From: CAYJBH01 sp964370605
GTDB taxonomy: Bacteria; Bacillota; Clostridia; Oscillospirales; Ruminococcaceae
DNA: 64,000 bases
NCBI GenBank assembly: GCA_964370605.1
Contig: CAYJJX010000002.1
Coordinates: 1-64,000 of the forward strand
Reading direction: 5' to 3'
The notes beneath the pieces are model-generated. The model did not search any database and was not told where the DNA came from. It saw nothing but the letters and a program-made list of their open reading frames with translations. Numbering within the stretch: position 1 is the first letter of the stretch; each line of letters opens with the position of its first letter. The translations under genes and the position numbers were made by a program. Positions 52,652 to 62,000 of the stretch are shown here, one piece after another.

Positions 52652-54733
52652 TTAATTGTTATACAGTAGCTTGTTGGCATCAAGAATCAGGCTGATACTG
52701 CCGTCACCTAAGATGGTACAACCGGCAAGACCTTGCGCCTTGATATCGTATCCGTTAAAGAAACTCGGGAACGATTTAACAACAACCTGTTGTTCGCCGA
52801 TCAGCTCGTCTGCAAAAATGCATGCCATCTTTTTCTCACTCTCGACCAACAGCAAAATTCCGTCTTCGATATTGGTCTTCTCGGTCGGGAAATTGTATTT
52901 GCGATGCAATCTGATGATGGGGTGACAATCGCCGCGAAGCATAATCATCTCGTTCCCATCGACATCATGCAACAGCTGGCTGACATCGGTAACCTTGAAC
53001 GACTGTTTTATCGATGTGATCGGAATGGTGAATATTGCATCGCCGACCGACAGCTCCATTCCGTCCACAATTGCGAGTGTAAGCGGGATCTTGATGGTAA
53101 ATGTGGTGCCAAAACCCGGTTCACTATGTACCGAGATGCTTCCGTTGCATTTTTCGATATTCTGACGCACAACGTCCATTCCAACACCACGTCCTGAGAA
53201 CTCGGTCACCTTTTCGTTGGTGGAAAATCCGGGGAGCATGATGAGTTGATATATCTCGTTTGTTGTATATTCACTCTCCGGTTTAACAAGCAAACCGTTG
53301 TCGCGCGCCTTTTTAAGCAATCTTTCACTGTTGAGTCCGCCTCCGTCATCGATAATATTAATAACAATTTCACCACCGATGTTCTGTGCCGAAAGTGTCA
53401 GTTTTCCACTGGCGGGTTTGCCGGCAGCGATGCGTTCTTCTGCGGTTTTTTCAATTCCGTGGTCCATCGAGTTTCTGATCATGTGCATGAATGGATCGGT
53501 AATGCTGTCAATGATGGTCTTATCGATTTCGGTGTCGCCGCCGATTGTGACAAGCTCAACCTCTTTTCCGAGTTTCTTGCTCATGTCACGTACGATTCGA
53601 TTCATCTTTTGATAGAGCCCGTTGAGCGGAACCATACGAATTGACATGACAACGTCCTGCAACTCGTCAGTCAACTTGCGCAGTTGACGGGTAGCCTTAT
53701 AAAAACTATCAAGTTGTAGACCCTTCAGTTCCGGATTTGATGCGACCATTGCTTCGGCGGTCACTATCTCTCCCATGAGATCCATCAACTGATCGAGTTT
53801 CTGCTGATTGACGCTGATTAGATTTTGTTTTTTCGGCGCCGAATCTCCGCCTGCGGCAGGTGTCGGAGCTTTCGCTTGTGCCGGTGCAGGTGTAGCAGAC
53901 TGCTCCGTTTTTTCTTCTGTAGCCTCGGCGTTTTGCTGATTGTTCGGATTGTCTATGATAGTATTGCCTTGCTCTGCCAATATTTCGTAGCTACGAATAT
54001 TCACCGCTGTCTCAATGGAGTCATAAACCTCTTGCGGATCGCCACTGCAACTGAAGCGCACCAACAATCCATGCGCAACAATGTCGGAAGAACAATCCGA
54101 GTTTGACTCAGGATTCGGAGGATCACTCTCAAGAGTATCGCAGAGGTCTTTAATAGAGTTGAGCAACATAAACGCCCTGATGTTTTCCATTTGACAACCG
54201 TCTTCAAAGAACACCTTGACACTATGTGTGTTTTCACCCGACGATGTAGCAACCGACTCATCGCCAGCGGTTACATTCTCTGTCGGTGCAGGAGCGGTAG
54301 TTGCCGCCGCCTCTCCTTTCAGCACCGCAACCTGTTCCACAATACGTGCAACAATTGCCGAAGAATCGGAGGGTTGATAATTGCTTATATCGTTTTGAAT
54401 AGTCTCGACTTCATTCTTCAGGAAATCGGAACTTTGGAAAACGCAATCAAACAGACCCGAATTGTTGGATTTCGCCGTCTCCGGTTTTTCACGAATAATG
54501 AAAAACATGTCCTCTACATGGTGAGCAAGCGAGGAAACACCCTCAAGCCCCATCATGGCAGACGAGCCTTTTACCGTGTGCATGATACGAAAGATTTCGT
54601 TGATTGCATCTTCGTCGAACTCACCGTTTCTCTCGCTGTTCAACATGATTTCATCCAGTTGATCGAGCAGTGTCTGAGTCTCAAAGATAAACATTTCGAG
54701 CATGGGTTCTACGCTGGGATCAAATACACTCAT
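52652..54733 (-). CDS. cheA: Chemotaxis histidine kinase CheA
   Basis: 693 residues from ATG 54733 (AGGAAA upstream). P1 with phospho-acceptor H52 (IMHTVKGSSAMMG); P2-like region ~185-280; linker rich in Ala/Pro/Gln; P3 dimerisation helices (NQQKLDQLMDLMGEIVTAEA); P4 ATPase (HMIRNSMDHGIE, DDGGGLN, GRGVGMDVV); P5 CheW-like at the C-terminus. First gene of cheA-cheW-cheR-cheB. No cheY, cheC, cheD or receptor gene is in the window. Confidence 0.96.
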   Translation of the reverse strand: MSVFDPSVEPMLEMFIFETQTLLDQLDEIMLNSERNGEFDEDAINEIFRIMHTVKGSSAMMGLEGVSSLAHHVEDMFFIIREKPETAKSNNSGLFDCVFQSSDFLKNEVETIQNDISNYQPSDSSAIVARIVEQVAVLKGEAAATTAPAPTENVTAGDESVATSSGENTHSVKVFFEDGCQMENIRAFMLLNSIKDLCDTLESDPPNPESNSDCSSDIVAHGLLVRFSCSGDPQEVYDSIETAVNIRSYEILAEQGNTIIDNPNNQQNAEATEEKTEQSATPAPAQAKAPTPAAGGDSAPKKQNLISVNQQKLDQLMDLMGEIVTAEAMVASNPELKGLQLDSFYKATRQLRKLTDELQDVVMSIRMVPLNGLYQKMNRIVRDMSKKLGKEVELVTIGGDTEIDKTIIDSITDPFMHMIRNSMDHGIEKTAEERIAAGKPASGKLTLSAQNIGGEIVINIIDDGGGLNSERLLKKARDNGLLVKPESEYTTNEIYQLIMLPGFSTNEKVTEFSGRGVGMDVVRQNIEKCNGSISVHSEPGFGTTFTIKIPLTLAIVDGMELSVGDAIFTIPITSIKQSFKVTDVSQLLHDVDGNEMIMLRGDCHPIIRLHRKYNFPTEKTNIEDGILLLVESEKKMACIFADELIGEQQVVVKSFPSFFNGYDIKAQGLAGCTILGDGSISLILDANKLLYNN

Positions 54734-54965
54734 AACTAACCGTTTCCTTTCTGATCGACACCGGGCTTCATCGACGAACCCCCAATGTTCGAACATCATA
54801 TTTTTATCAAACTTGTTAAAGTATGATTCCAAAACGAGATTTTGCTAAAAAATTTATTTTTTTCTGAAATAACTATTTTATTTGCATTATATATATAGTA
54901 TAATGGTTTTGAACGAAATAGTAAATACGTTTTTCAAATTTTTTTATTAACATTTGTAGGTTTAG

Positions 54966-56450
54966 ATGGCTGACATACTGAGAGTTTCCTTTCCCGGTTC
55001 AGAAAAAACTTATATGAACCCAATTAAAGTGCCGCCCGAGGTCAGTTCTCCCTTCAACATTGTCGATCTTGCTCGTGTTGTAAAACCGCATTCCGATGAG
55101 GCTCTTCTTCATCAAAACAACTCGCAACTTGAGCATAGCGAAGCACCGGCAATATTGCAGGAGATGCTTAAAGACCCAAAGGTCACTGTCGGCTTTTTGC
55201 GCAACATATCCATGCTGGAAGAAATTTTTCGACTTCTCCCTAACAACAACGAGGTGGTCACAGGGGAGCTTAAAGAACTTTTTAACGCCCTGATGCTCAA
55301 GCCGGAGCAACTTCTTGGTGAGCTTTTGCGCCAATCTCAGTCATCCTCAATTTTCCAAGGCGACGCTTTTTCCATACTCCGAGGCCTTGAAATGGGTGGT
55401 GACATGCGATTGCAACAGGCGGTTGCAACACTCCTCAAGGCTTTCACCGGCGCCGAGAGTGGCGCGGATATTATGCGTTCCATCTCAAACAATCTGCAAT
55501 ACCTTGGTGAGAACCAAGCGGCACTCAAGGTGCTTTCTGAGAAATTCCTCTCGCTGGCCCAAAGCTTCCGAACCGCAACACCTTCCGACTTTGAACAACT
55601 CAAAGGACAGGTGTTAGAACTTATGAAACAACAGCAAAGCAGCCTTCTCAACTCCCCGTCGCTTCAAAAAGTCGGTGCTATTCTTATCTACAACCTTTCT
55701 CGGTTTCAAGACAATGCCGACTTTCTACCGGAATCGCTCGAGCGACTTTCTTCTGTTTTGCAGCGTGAAGGAGAGTGGGCGCTTTCCCTGTTGAAAGACT
55801 TAACCTCAAAAATTGACAATCCGGAACTGAAAAACAAGCTTTTTGAGTTACTCTATGGAGCAAAACCCGATTATGTCACTTTTCTGAAAGAAATTCTTGC
55901 AGCAAAGATGCCGTACGAAGCAAATCTTCCAAGTTCCTCAAAAGTCATGGACGCGCTTGTGGGTATTTTGATCAAAGAAGGTCGACTTGCCGAAATGCAA
56001 CTTGTTTCAGATGATAAAATCGATGAGATCATCACGAGTTTGCTGTCCTCTCCTTGTAACTACACTCCTCTTCTACACTTCGTAATACCGCTCGACTTTT
56101 TTGACATGCGAGCCTTTGCCGAGATGTGGGTTGACAACAATCCGGAGTACAGTTCCGGCGAAGAGCGTGACGACGAGCAACATCTGCTTGTTGCATTCGA
56201 AATTGAGGGAATAGGCTCATTCGAGACCGAGATATATACGCATGGAAAAGACATGCAGATACTGATCCTCTGTCCGCCTCGATACCTTGAAGACTTTTCT
56301 CAGCTACAAAAAAGCCTTTCAAAAATCGTCAGCAAGAGCGGCTATCGATTAAAGGAATGTCGAGTCGACGAACTAGTACGCGGACGCAGCCTTATGGAAG
56401 TTTTCCCGGATCTTCCCCACCGCCGCATGGGGCTTGGAGTGAAGGCATAA
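54966..56450 (+). CDS. FliK-like protein (YlqG type)
   Basis: 494 residues, not secreted by a usual signal peptide. The N-terminal ~390 residues are helical, with no clear domain. The last ~90 residues look like the FliK C-terminal domain: LVAFEIEGIGSFETEIYTHG...ILILCPPRYLEDFSQLQKSL and VDELVRGRSLMEVF. It precedes a stand-alone FlhB C-terminal domain gene, the same pairing as Bacillus ylqG-ylqH. True FliK controls hook length through FlhB; whether this pair acts on the flagellum is unproven. Divergent from cheA. Confidence 0.7.
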   Translation: MADILRVSFPGSEKTYMNPIKVPPEVSSPFNIVDLARVVKPHSDEALLHQNNSQLEHSEAPAILQEMLKDPKVTVGFLRNISMLEEIFRLLPNNNEVVTGELKELFNALMLKPEQLLGELLRQSQSSSIFQGDAFSILRGLEMGGDMRLQQAVATLLKAFTGAESGADIMRSISNNLQYLGENQAALKVLSEKFLSLAQSFRTATPSDFEQLKGQVLELMKQQQSSLLNSPSLQKVGAILIYNLSRFQDNADFLPESLERLSSVLQREGEWALSLLKDLTSKIDNPELKNKLFELLYGAKPDYVTFLKEILAAKMPYEANLPSSSKVMDALVGILIKEGRLAEMQLVSDDKIDEIITSLLSSPCNYTPLLHFVIPLDFFDMRAFAEMWVDNNPEYSSGEERDDEQHLLVAFEIEGIGSFETEIYTHGKDMQILILCPPRYLEDFSQLQKSLSKIVSKSGYRLKECRVDELVRGRSLMEVFPDLPHRRMGLGVKA

Positions 56451-56487
56451 GCAGTTATTTGATTTTATCAAAGGAGATTGAGAAATT

Positions 56488-56817
56488 TTGGCACCAAAGG
56501 ACCGAAAGGCAGTTGCCTTAAAATATGATCCGGATTTCGACCTCGCTCCCGTCGTAGTGGCGGCAGGTTATGGCGATATCGCAAGCAAGATAATCGATGT
56601 CGGCGAACAGCGTGGTATTCCGGTATTTCGTGACGACAGCACAGCTTCGATGCTCTGTATGTTGGAGGTAGGCAGGAACGTTCCCGTCGAGCTCTATGAA
56701 GTTGTGGCGGCGGTATACGTCGAGCTTATGAATATATCCCAACGAATAAAGGGTAACGATATATCCTTCCCAAGCATAGAACCGGCACAGGAGGCTACAG
56801 AAGATGAATCTATTTAA
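56488..56817 (+). CDS. Stand-alone FlhB C-terminal domain protein (FhlX/YlqH type)
   Basis: 109 residues with TTG start (AAAGGAG 10 bases upstream). AVALKYDPDFDLAPVVVAAG matches the cytoplasmic domain of FlhB/EscU export-switch proteins after the NPTH cleavage site; that NPTH site and the membrane part are absent. GIPVFRDDSTASMLCMLEVG and PVELYEVVAAVY follow. In Bacillus YlqH can partly replace the FlhB C-terminal part. It overlaps the PilZ gene by 14 bases. Confidence 0.85.
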   Translation: MAPKDRKAVALKYDPDFDLAPVVVAAGYGDIASKIIDVGEQRGIPVFRDDSTASMLCMLEVGRNVPVELYEVVAAVYVELMNISQRIKGNDISFPSIEPAQEATEDESI

Positions 56818-57625
56818 ACGCAAAAAACAAAATACACAAACCAGTGAAAAGGATGCGTACACCTCGCTGATCGGTCTTAACTGTGAGATTGCTAAAGAGG
56901 ACGGCGCAATACTCGGGTATGGAAAGGTCATTAGTGAAAACGACGATGAAATCGAGATAACATTCAGCCATATGATACGCAACTTTTCGTATGACAAACC
57001 GATTCGACTGACTTTTTACAACGATACCGACAACAACCTTGTGTTGACCACCAATATCGTATCGTCACACAACCTCTCCGCCATGTTAAAGATCACCGAT
57101 CGTTCGGTACTCACAAATCATCGTTCCAACTTCAGGACAAGAGTGTTTATTCCCGGCACACTTCTCTTTGATCCAACATTGGACGAAGACAACGACGATT
57201 CTATCGAATATGAAGTGCAGATAAACGATATCAGCCTTACCGGTCTTATGTTGATGTGCGAAGCGGAGCTTAATGTTGGTGATTCCTGTGTTGTATGCTT
57301 CCGACTTCCCACCGAGACGATGTACCTCCCCTCGGTCATAAAACGTCGAATCCACCGACCCGACAACATTCATCGTCAGTATGGACTTGAATTTTGTGAA
57401 CCAACCCAAAAACAGGTTGATATAATCTGTCAGTTTCTTTTCCTGCTTGACACCGCTATGAGACAGCTTCGCACAACCTCGCTCAGCGAGTTCAAGCTTT
57501 TCGAAAACTCATGGGAGCTCATACGCGAATGGTCAAGAAGTTACAGTGAAAAAACGCCGAGTATGCTCGGGCGATATAATAGAAAAGGAATTGCAGGCAA
57601 AAACAACTTTTTCCGCAAAAACTAA
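56804..57625 (+). CDS. PilZ-domain c-di-GMP receptor
   Basis: 273 residues, AGGAGG before the ATG inside the preceding gene. YcgR-like N-terminal beta domain (~1-105), then PilZ: NHRSNFRTRVFIPG carries the RxxxR pair and INDISLTGLML the (D/N)xSxxG motif, both required for c-di-GMP. A helical C-terminal extension of ~60 residues (ENSWELIREWSRSYSEK) is extra to the minimal domain. Similar proteins (YpfA/DgrA) brake flagella; two GGDEF genes lie 4-6 kb downstream. Confidence 0.88.
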   Translation: MNLFKRKKQNTQTSEKDAYTSLIGLNCEIAKEDGAILGYGKVISENDDEIEITFSHMIRNFSYDKPIRLTFYNDTDNNLVLTTNIVSSHNLSAMLKITDRSVLTNHRSNFRTRVFIPGTLLFDPTLDEDNDDSIEYEVQINDISLTGLMLMCEAELNVGDSCVVCFRLPTETMYLPSVIKRRIHRPDNIHRQYGLEFCEPTQKQVDIICQFLFLLDTAMRQLRTTSLSEFKLFENSWELIREWSRSYSEKTPSMLGRYNRKGIAGKNNFFRKN

Positions 57626-57661
57626 AACAGCATATTAGCAACGAAAGGAAGATACGATTCT

Positions 57662-59719
57662 ATGCAATCGCAGAACAGAATATTTGCACTTGATATCGGC
57701 ACACGTAACGTAGTAGGCCTTGTGGGAATATACGAAAACGGGGTATTCACCACCGAGGCAATGCACATTGAAGAACACCGTGAACGCGCAATGATGGACG
57801 GTCAGATTGAGAATATCGGCCAGGTTGCAGAGGTGGTACGTATAGTACAAAACACCCTCAGTGAACGCCTTGACGTCGAACTTACCGAAGTCTATGTTGC
57901 GGCGGCCGGTCGTGCCTTACTCACAACTCATGGTGTCGCCGAACTTCCGAGCGCCCCCACCATCGGCATCACCCCAAACCAAGTGGCAGAGCTTCAACTC
58001 TTAGCGATTGATGACGCCTACTCTAAGCTAGAGCGCACCGCCGGAGCCGGCGGAATGGCTTGTGTCGGTCATTCGGTGATCGGTTACACCCTCGACGGCC
58101 ATCGGTTTTCTTCGTTGCTCGACCATAAGGGTGAGAAAATCGAGATCGAAATCATTGCAACATTTCTGCCTCAACAGGTGGTGGAAAGCCTCTATACAGC
58201 AATGAACCTTGCGGGTCTTGTCGTTGCGGGTTTGACGCTTGAGCCTATTGCCGCCATGAATGCCATTGTACCGAAAGAGCTGCGTTCACTGAACATCGCG
58301 CTAGTCGACATTGGTGCCGGAACAAGCGATATTGCAATCTCGTCACAAGGAGCGATCGCCGCCTACACCATGGCAACCTTTGCGGGTGATGAGATTACCG
58401 AAAAAATTGTATCGCACTATGTCGTAGATTTCAATATGGCAGAACAGATAAAACAAAGCCTTGATAAAACCACAGTTGAGTTCACCGACATACTCGGCAA
58501 CGAGATATCTGTATCTTCTAAAGAGATTGAAGAAGTCATCAGTTCCACCGTGGAAGAGTTATCACTCACCATCTGCAACAACATTCAAGAGGCAAACGGA
58601 AAACCGCCTCAAGCGATCTTTCTCGTCGGTGGTGGAAGCAAAGTTGTGGGGCTTGCACCGCTTGTAGCGAGCGGCCTTTCGATGGATCCGTCACGTGTCG
58701 CTATCGGTGGTAACAACTACATGAAAAAAATGGTAGTCGCCGATTTCGATGTTTCCGATCCCGGATTTGCTACACCTTTCGGCATTGCAATAACGGCCGG
58801 CTCGCTCATGGGCGAGGACGGGTTTTACGCCTTTGTAAACGGTAAAAAAATACGTCTTTACTCCTCAGAAAACCAGACCGTCATGGATGCGCTGTTACTT
58901 TGCGGCTATAAATACAGCCAACTTCTCGGACGTCCGGCAAAGCCTTTGCATTTTATGCTAAACGGCAAATCAAAGACAATCTCCGGAAGCTTTGCGACCG
59001 CCGCAGTTATCACCGTAAACGGTGAAAGTGCCGGAATCAGCACCGCTATCGAGCGCGCCGACAAAATCTCTATCGAGGTAGCGGTGGATGGAGTTGATGC
59101 CTCGGCCACGGTCGGTGATGTACTCCCAAACGTCGCAAAAGAACACTTTGTTACGATAGCGGAACATCCGCTTAGGTTTGGTAGTTTCGCAACGCTAAAC
59201 GGCCAGCCTGCTACGGCAGAAATGCAAATTTCCGATGGCGACACACTGGAAGAAAACACGATTTCTACGCTTGGTGAACTCATGGCGGCGGCAGAACTCG
59301 ACATATACAGCTACGATTTGCGTATCGCCGCAGAGGTTTTGGAATCTGACTATATTTTAAAAGATGGCGATGAAATTTCAATCGGTGAAGACGAGGTTAT
59401 CGAACTTCCGTCAGGCAATGACATTCAAGCCATCGTAACCGATGACCAGTCGAAAGATACATCTACAACAATTTCTGTCGGATTGTCCGAGGCTATTGAT
59501 TCGAATGGCGGGCTTTATGTTTTCATCAACGAGCGCCGAATCGATCTTCCGGAAAAACAGGATCGCTCCTCCTATCTATTTGTAGATATGCTCAACTTCA
59601 TTGACATCGACCCTAATACGCCTAAAAGCAATATTAAAATTTTGAAAAACGGCAACGATGCCTCCTATCTCGATACGGTAAGCGTCGGAGACAAGATTGA
59701 TGTGAGTTGGGATGAATAG
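57662..59719 (+). CDS. FtsA/PilM-like ATPase with long repetitive C-terminal tail
   Basis: 685 residues, far longer than FtsA (~420). Actin-like ATPase start FALDIGTRNVVGLVG, an SHS2 segment, phosphate-2 loop ALVDIGAGTSDIA, and adenosine motif IFLVGGGSKVVGLAPLVAS. The amphipathic membrane helix of FtsA is not evident. From about residue 400 the tail holds repeating beta-rich units (VNGKKIRLYSSENQTVMDALL, LNGKSKTISGSFATAAVITV, and YVFINERRIDLPEK near the end) that look like beta-grasp/SLBB-type repeats. Annotated in related genomes as cell division protein FtsA-like; a pilus or envelope scaffold role is also possible. Confidence 0.8.
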   Translation: MQSQNRIFALDIGTRNVVGLVGIYENGVFTTEAMHIEEHRERAMMDGQIENIGQVAEVVRIVQNTLSERLDVELTEVYVAAAGRALLTTHGVAELPSAPTIGITPNQVAELQLLAIDDAYSKLERTAGAGGMACVGHSVIGYTLDGHRFSSLLDHKGEKIEIEIIATFLPQQVVESLYTAMNLAGLVVAGLTLEPIAAMNAIVPKELRSLNIALVDIGAGTSDIAISSQGAIAAYTMATFAGDEITEKIVSHYVVDFNMAEQIKQSLDKTTVEFTDILGNEISVSSKEIEEVISSTVEELSLTICNNIQEANGKPPQAIFLVGGGSKVVGLAPLVASGLSMDPSRVAIGGNNYMKKMVVADFDVSDPGFATPFGIAITAGSLMGEDGFYAFVNGKKIRLYSSENQTVMDALLLCGYKYSQLLGRPAKPLHFMLNGKSKTISGSFATAAVITVNGESAGISTAIERADKISIEVAVDGVDASATVGDVLPNVAKEHFVTIAEHPLRFGSFATLNGQPATAEMQISDGDTLEENTISTLGELMAAAELDIYSYDLRIAAEVLESDYILKDGDEISIGEDEVIELPSGNDIQAIVTDDQSKDTSTTISVGLSEAIDSNGGLYVFINERRIDLPEKQDRSSYLFVDMLNFIDIDPNTPKSNIKILKNGNDASYLDTVSVGDKIDVSWDE

Positions 59720-59734
59720 CATTATTATTGAATT

Positions 59735-60622
59735 ATGAAAGGGAATATGTTGAACAATTTGGTTCGTGCAATATCGCAAGACGGCTCGGTCGTCGCAACG
59801 GTCGTAGACAGCACTAAGATGGTCTCTGAAATGGAGCAGGTACACGGCACCTCGGCGGTTGTAACGGCGGCTCTCGGACGTCTTTGCACTGCAGCAGCGC
59901 TCATGGGAGCTCAACTAAAAGGCGAAAATGAAAGTCTGACACTTCGTATCAACGGCGGCGGTCCGGCCGGAACACTGATGGCAGTATCCGACTCAAAAGG
60001 CAACGTAAAAGGCACCGTGACCGAGCGAATTGTCGATCTTCCATCCAACAGCTATGGCAAGTTAGACGTCGGCGGCGCTGTCGGAGTTGACGGCTTTTTG
60101 GATGTTATGCGTGACAACGGACGCGGCGAGCCTTATACCGGACGAGTAGCCCTCGTGTCGGGCGAAATTGGCGACGATATCACAAACTACTATGCAACAA
60201 GCGAGCAGACGCCAACCGTTTGCGGGCTTGGCGTACTGGTCAATCCTGATTTGAGTGTCAACTCAGCAGGCGGTTTTTTGGTTCAACTTCTTCCATTTTC
60301 CGACAATTCGGTCATCGAGATCATAGAAAAGAATCTTGAGCGTTTGCCTGCTGTATCGTCTCTTTTTTCTGATCACACTCCCGAGCAAGTGGTCGAACTT
60401 TTGTTGGAAGGATTGTCTCCCGATGTTCTCGACACCTCTTTGGTACAGTATTGCTGTGACTGTTCATCACAACGTGTTGAACGAGCATTGATAAGTCTTG
60501 GCGCAGAAGAGCTGCTGAACATGGCTAACGAAAAAAAATCCACCGAAGTGGAATGTCATTTTTGCAATAAAAAATATTGCTATTCTCCAAAACAGCTTGC
60601 CGAGATGGCGAACCGAATCTAG
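59735..60622 (+). CDS. hslO: Redox-regulated chaperone Hsp33
   Basis: 295 residues. Holdase activated by oxidation. NLVRAISQDGSVVATVVDST begins the fold, and the C-terminal zinc centre appears as CCDCSS...CHFCNKKY, fitting the CxC...CxxC switch. Start uncertain: ATG 59735 has no clear ribosome site, while AAAGGG lies just before an in-frame ATG at 59747 and a TTG at 59750. It follows the FtsA-like gene by 15 bases. Confidence 0.94.
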   Translation: MKGNMLNNLVRAISQDGSVVATVVDSTKMVSEMEQVHGTSAVVTAALGRLCTAAALMGAQLKGENESLTLRINGGGPAGTLMAVSDSKGNVKGTVTERIVDLPSNSYGKLDVGGAVGVDGFLDVMRDNGRGEPYTGRVALVSGEIGDDITNYYATSEQTPTVCGLGVLVNPDLSVNSAGGFLVQLLPFSDNSVIEIIEKNLERLPAVSSLFSDHTPEQVVELLLEGLSPDVLDTSLVQYCCDCSSQRVERALISLGAEELLNMANEKKSTEVECHFCNKKYCYSPKQLAEMANRI

Positions 60623-60732
60623 TAAATTCGAACAAGTGGCTGTGTGATTATCAAAATAGAAATGCTTAATGCTTGCTGAACAACGAGTTGTTCAGAGACT
60701 TTACTTAATGTCATTTAACTTGAAAACCGATC

Positions 60733-60764
60733 AAATGAGCTCTTGCCGAGGCAAGAGCTCATTT
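60733..60764. terminator. Convergent terminator after hslO
   Basis: AAATGAGCTCTTGCC-GA-GGCAAGAGCTCATTT, perfect 15-bp arms, with short T-runs on both sides. Confidence 0.85.
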
Positions 60765-60785
60765 CTTTGCGGCTATCTTTATAAA

Positions 60786-62000
60786 TCAGTTGCGCCGTTC
60801 TTTCTTGTTTTCCTTTTTGAAAGAGTACATACGCTGATCCGCCAGATGATATATCTCTTTGAAGTTTGTGACCTTATCAACACCGATATGCACTATCCCA
60901 TAGCTGATAGAAGTATTGTAAGGTTTTTGGTATCTCTTTTTCAGCTGGGTAATCTCACGATTACACTGAACCGACTTTTTGATGTATTCATACTCATTCC
61001 CGGAGGAACTCACCACCAAAAATTCATCGCCGCCAACACGTGCAACGGTATCTTCGTCGAATATAACCGACAAAGTTTTGGCAACGTTGAGAATATAAAA
61101 ATCCCCCTCTTCATGCCCGTATAGATCGTTTGCCTTTTTTAATCCGTCCATATCAAAAAGCAGAACAAAAAACTCTCTGCCTTGTTTGAGATATATGTTC
61201 ACAACCTCCTCGGCGGTGGAACGGAGTTTCAAGCCGGTAAATTGGTCGGTCGAGGCGGTCTCCTTCAGCTCACGGATTGACTGTTCTTCGACGGCAACGA
61301 TATGAGAAAGTTGCTCGCATTTAATTGCACTTAATTTGAGCTGAGCAAAAATGTATGTATAAGAAAGCGTAAGCATGTGTGTAAGGAAAACACCTATTCC
61401 GACACGCAAAAGCAAAAGTTCCACTAGTTCATTTCCGGTATCAGAAGAGTACACAACATCAATAAGCGAAATGTAAACGAATAGCACAAGCATGATGGTG
61501 TTTGAGAAGATGAGGTTTTTATAGTCCGTCCTGATAACATCCAGTATTTTTTTTGAAATAGTCCGACCACCGATCATCACAAAAGGAACAGCTGCAATAA
61601 AAGCAATAAACGCAATGTATCCCTTTACGTCATTCATAACGTGTGCATCGTTCACCGATATTTCATTAGCTCGTACGAACATGGCTGTCACAATCATTCT
61701 AATAGCATATAGATTCAGAACTTGGGATAATGAGGTGAAAATGCTTCCCATCATATCAATTTTATACAAATATCGCATCATCACAATTGAAACAAGCAAA
61801 AATGCAGCCATAACTATAACGTCATGGTACTGACTATCAATGAAAATCAAACCCGACAGTACAATTGAATTTATGACTGTGGTAATCGCCAAACGCGATA
61901 ATGTACACTCTTCTGCAAAGATACTCTTTGAAAGGTTGCGTTGGATCGCAAAATTATAGAGCGCAAGAATCACGAAGGTAACGCAAAGAATCATCATCAT
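60786..62000 (-). CDS. Membrane diguanylate cyclase, no I-site
   Basis: 404 residues. Seven or so hydrophobic segments in residues 1-215, a coiled linker, then a GGDEF domain (TDQFTGLKLRSTAEEV, ARVGGDEFLVV). The GGDEF signature for synthesis of c-di-GMP is intact. Five residues before it the usual inhibitory RxxD reads FDED, so product inhibition at that site is probably absent. Its ATG overlaps the stop of the other GGDEF gene. Confidence 0.9.
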   Translation of the reverse strand: MMMILCVTFVILALYNFAIQRNLSKSIFAEECTLSRLAITTVINSIVLSGLIFIDSQYHDVIVMAAFLLVSIVMMRYLYKIDMMGSIFTSLSQVLNLYAIRMIVTAMFVRANEISVNDAHVMNDVKGYIAFIAFIAAVPFVMIGGRTISKKILDVIRTDYKNLIFSNTIMLVLFVYISLIDVVYSSDTGNELVELLLLRVGIGVFLTHMLTLSYTYIFAQLKLSAIKCEQLSHIVAVEEQSIRELKETASTDQFTGLKLRSTAEEVVNIYLKQGREFFVLLFDMDGLKKANDLYGHEEGDFYILNVAKTLSVIFDEDTVARVGGDEFLVVSSSGNEYEYIKKSVQCNREITQLKKRYQKPYNTSISYGIVHIGVDKVTNFKEIYHLADQRMYSFKKENKKERRN

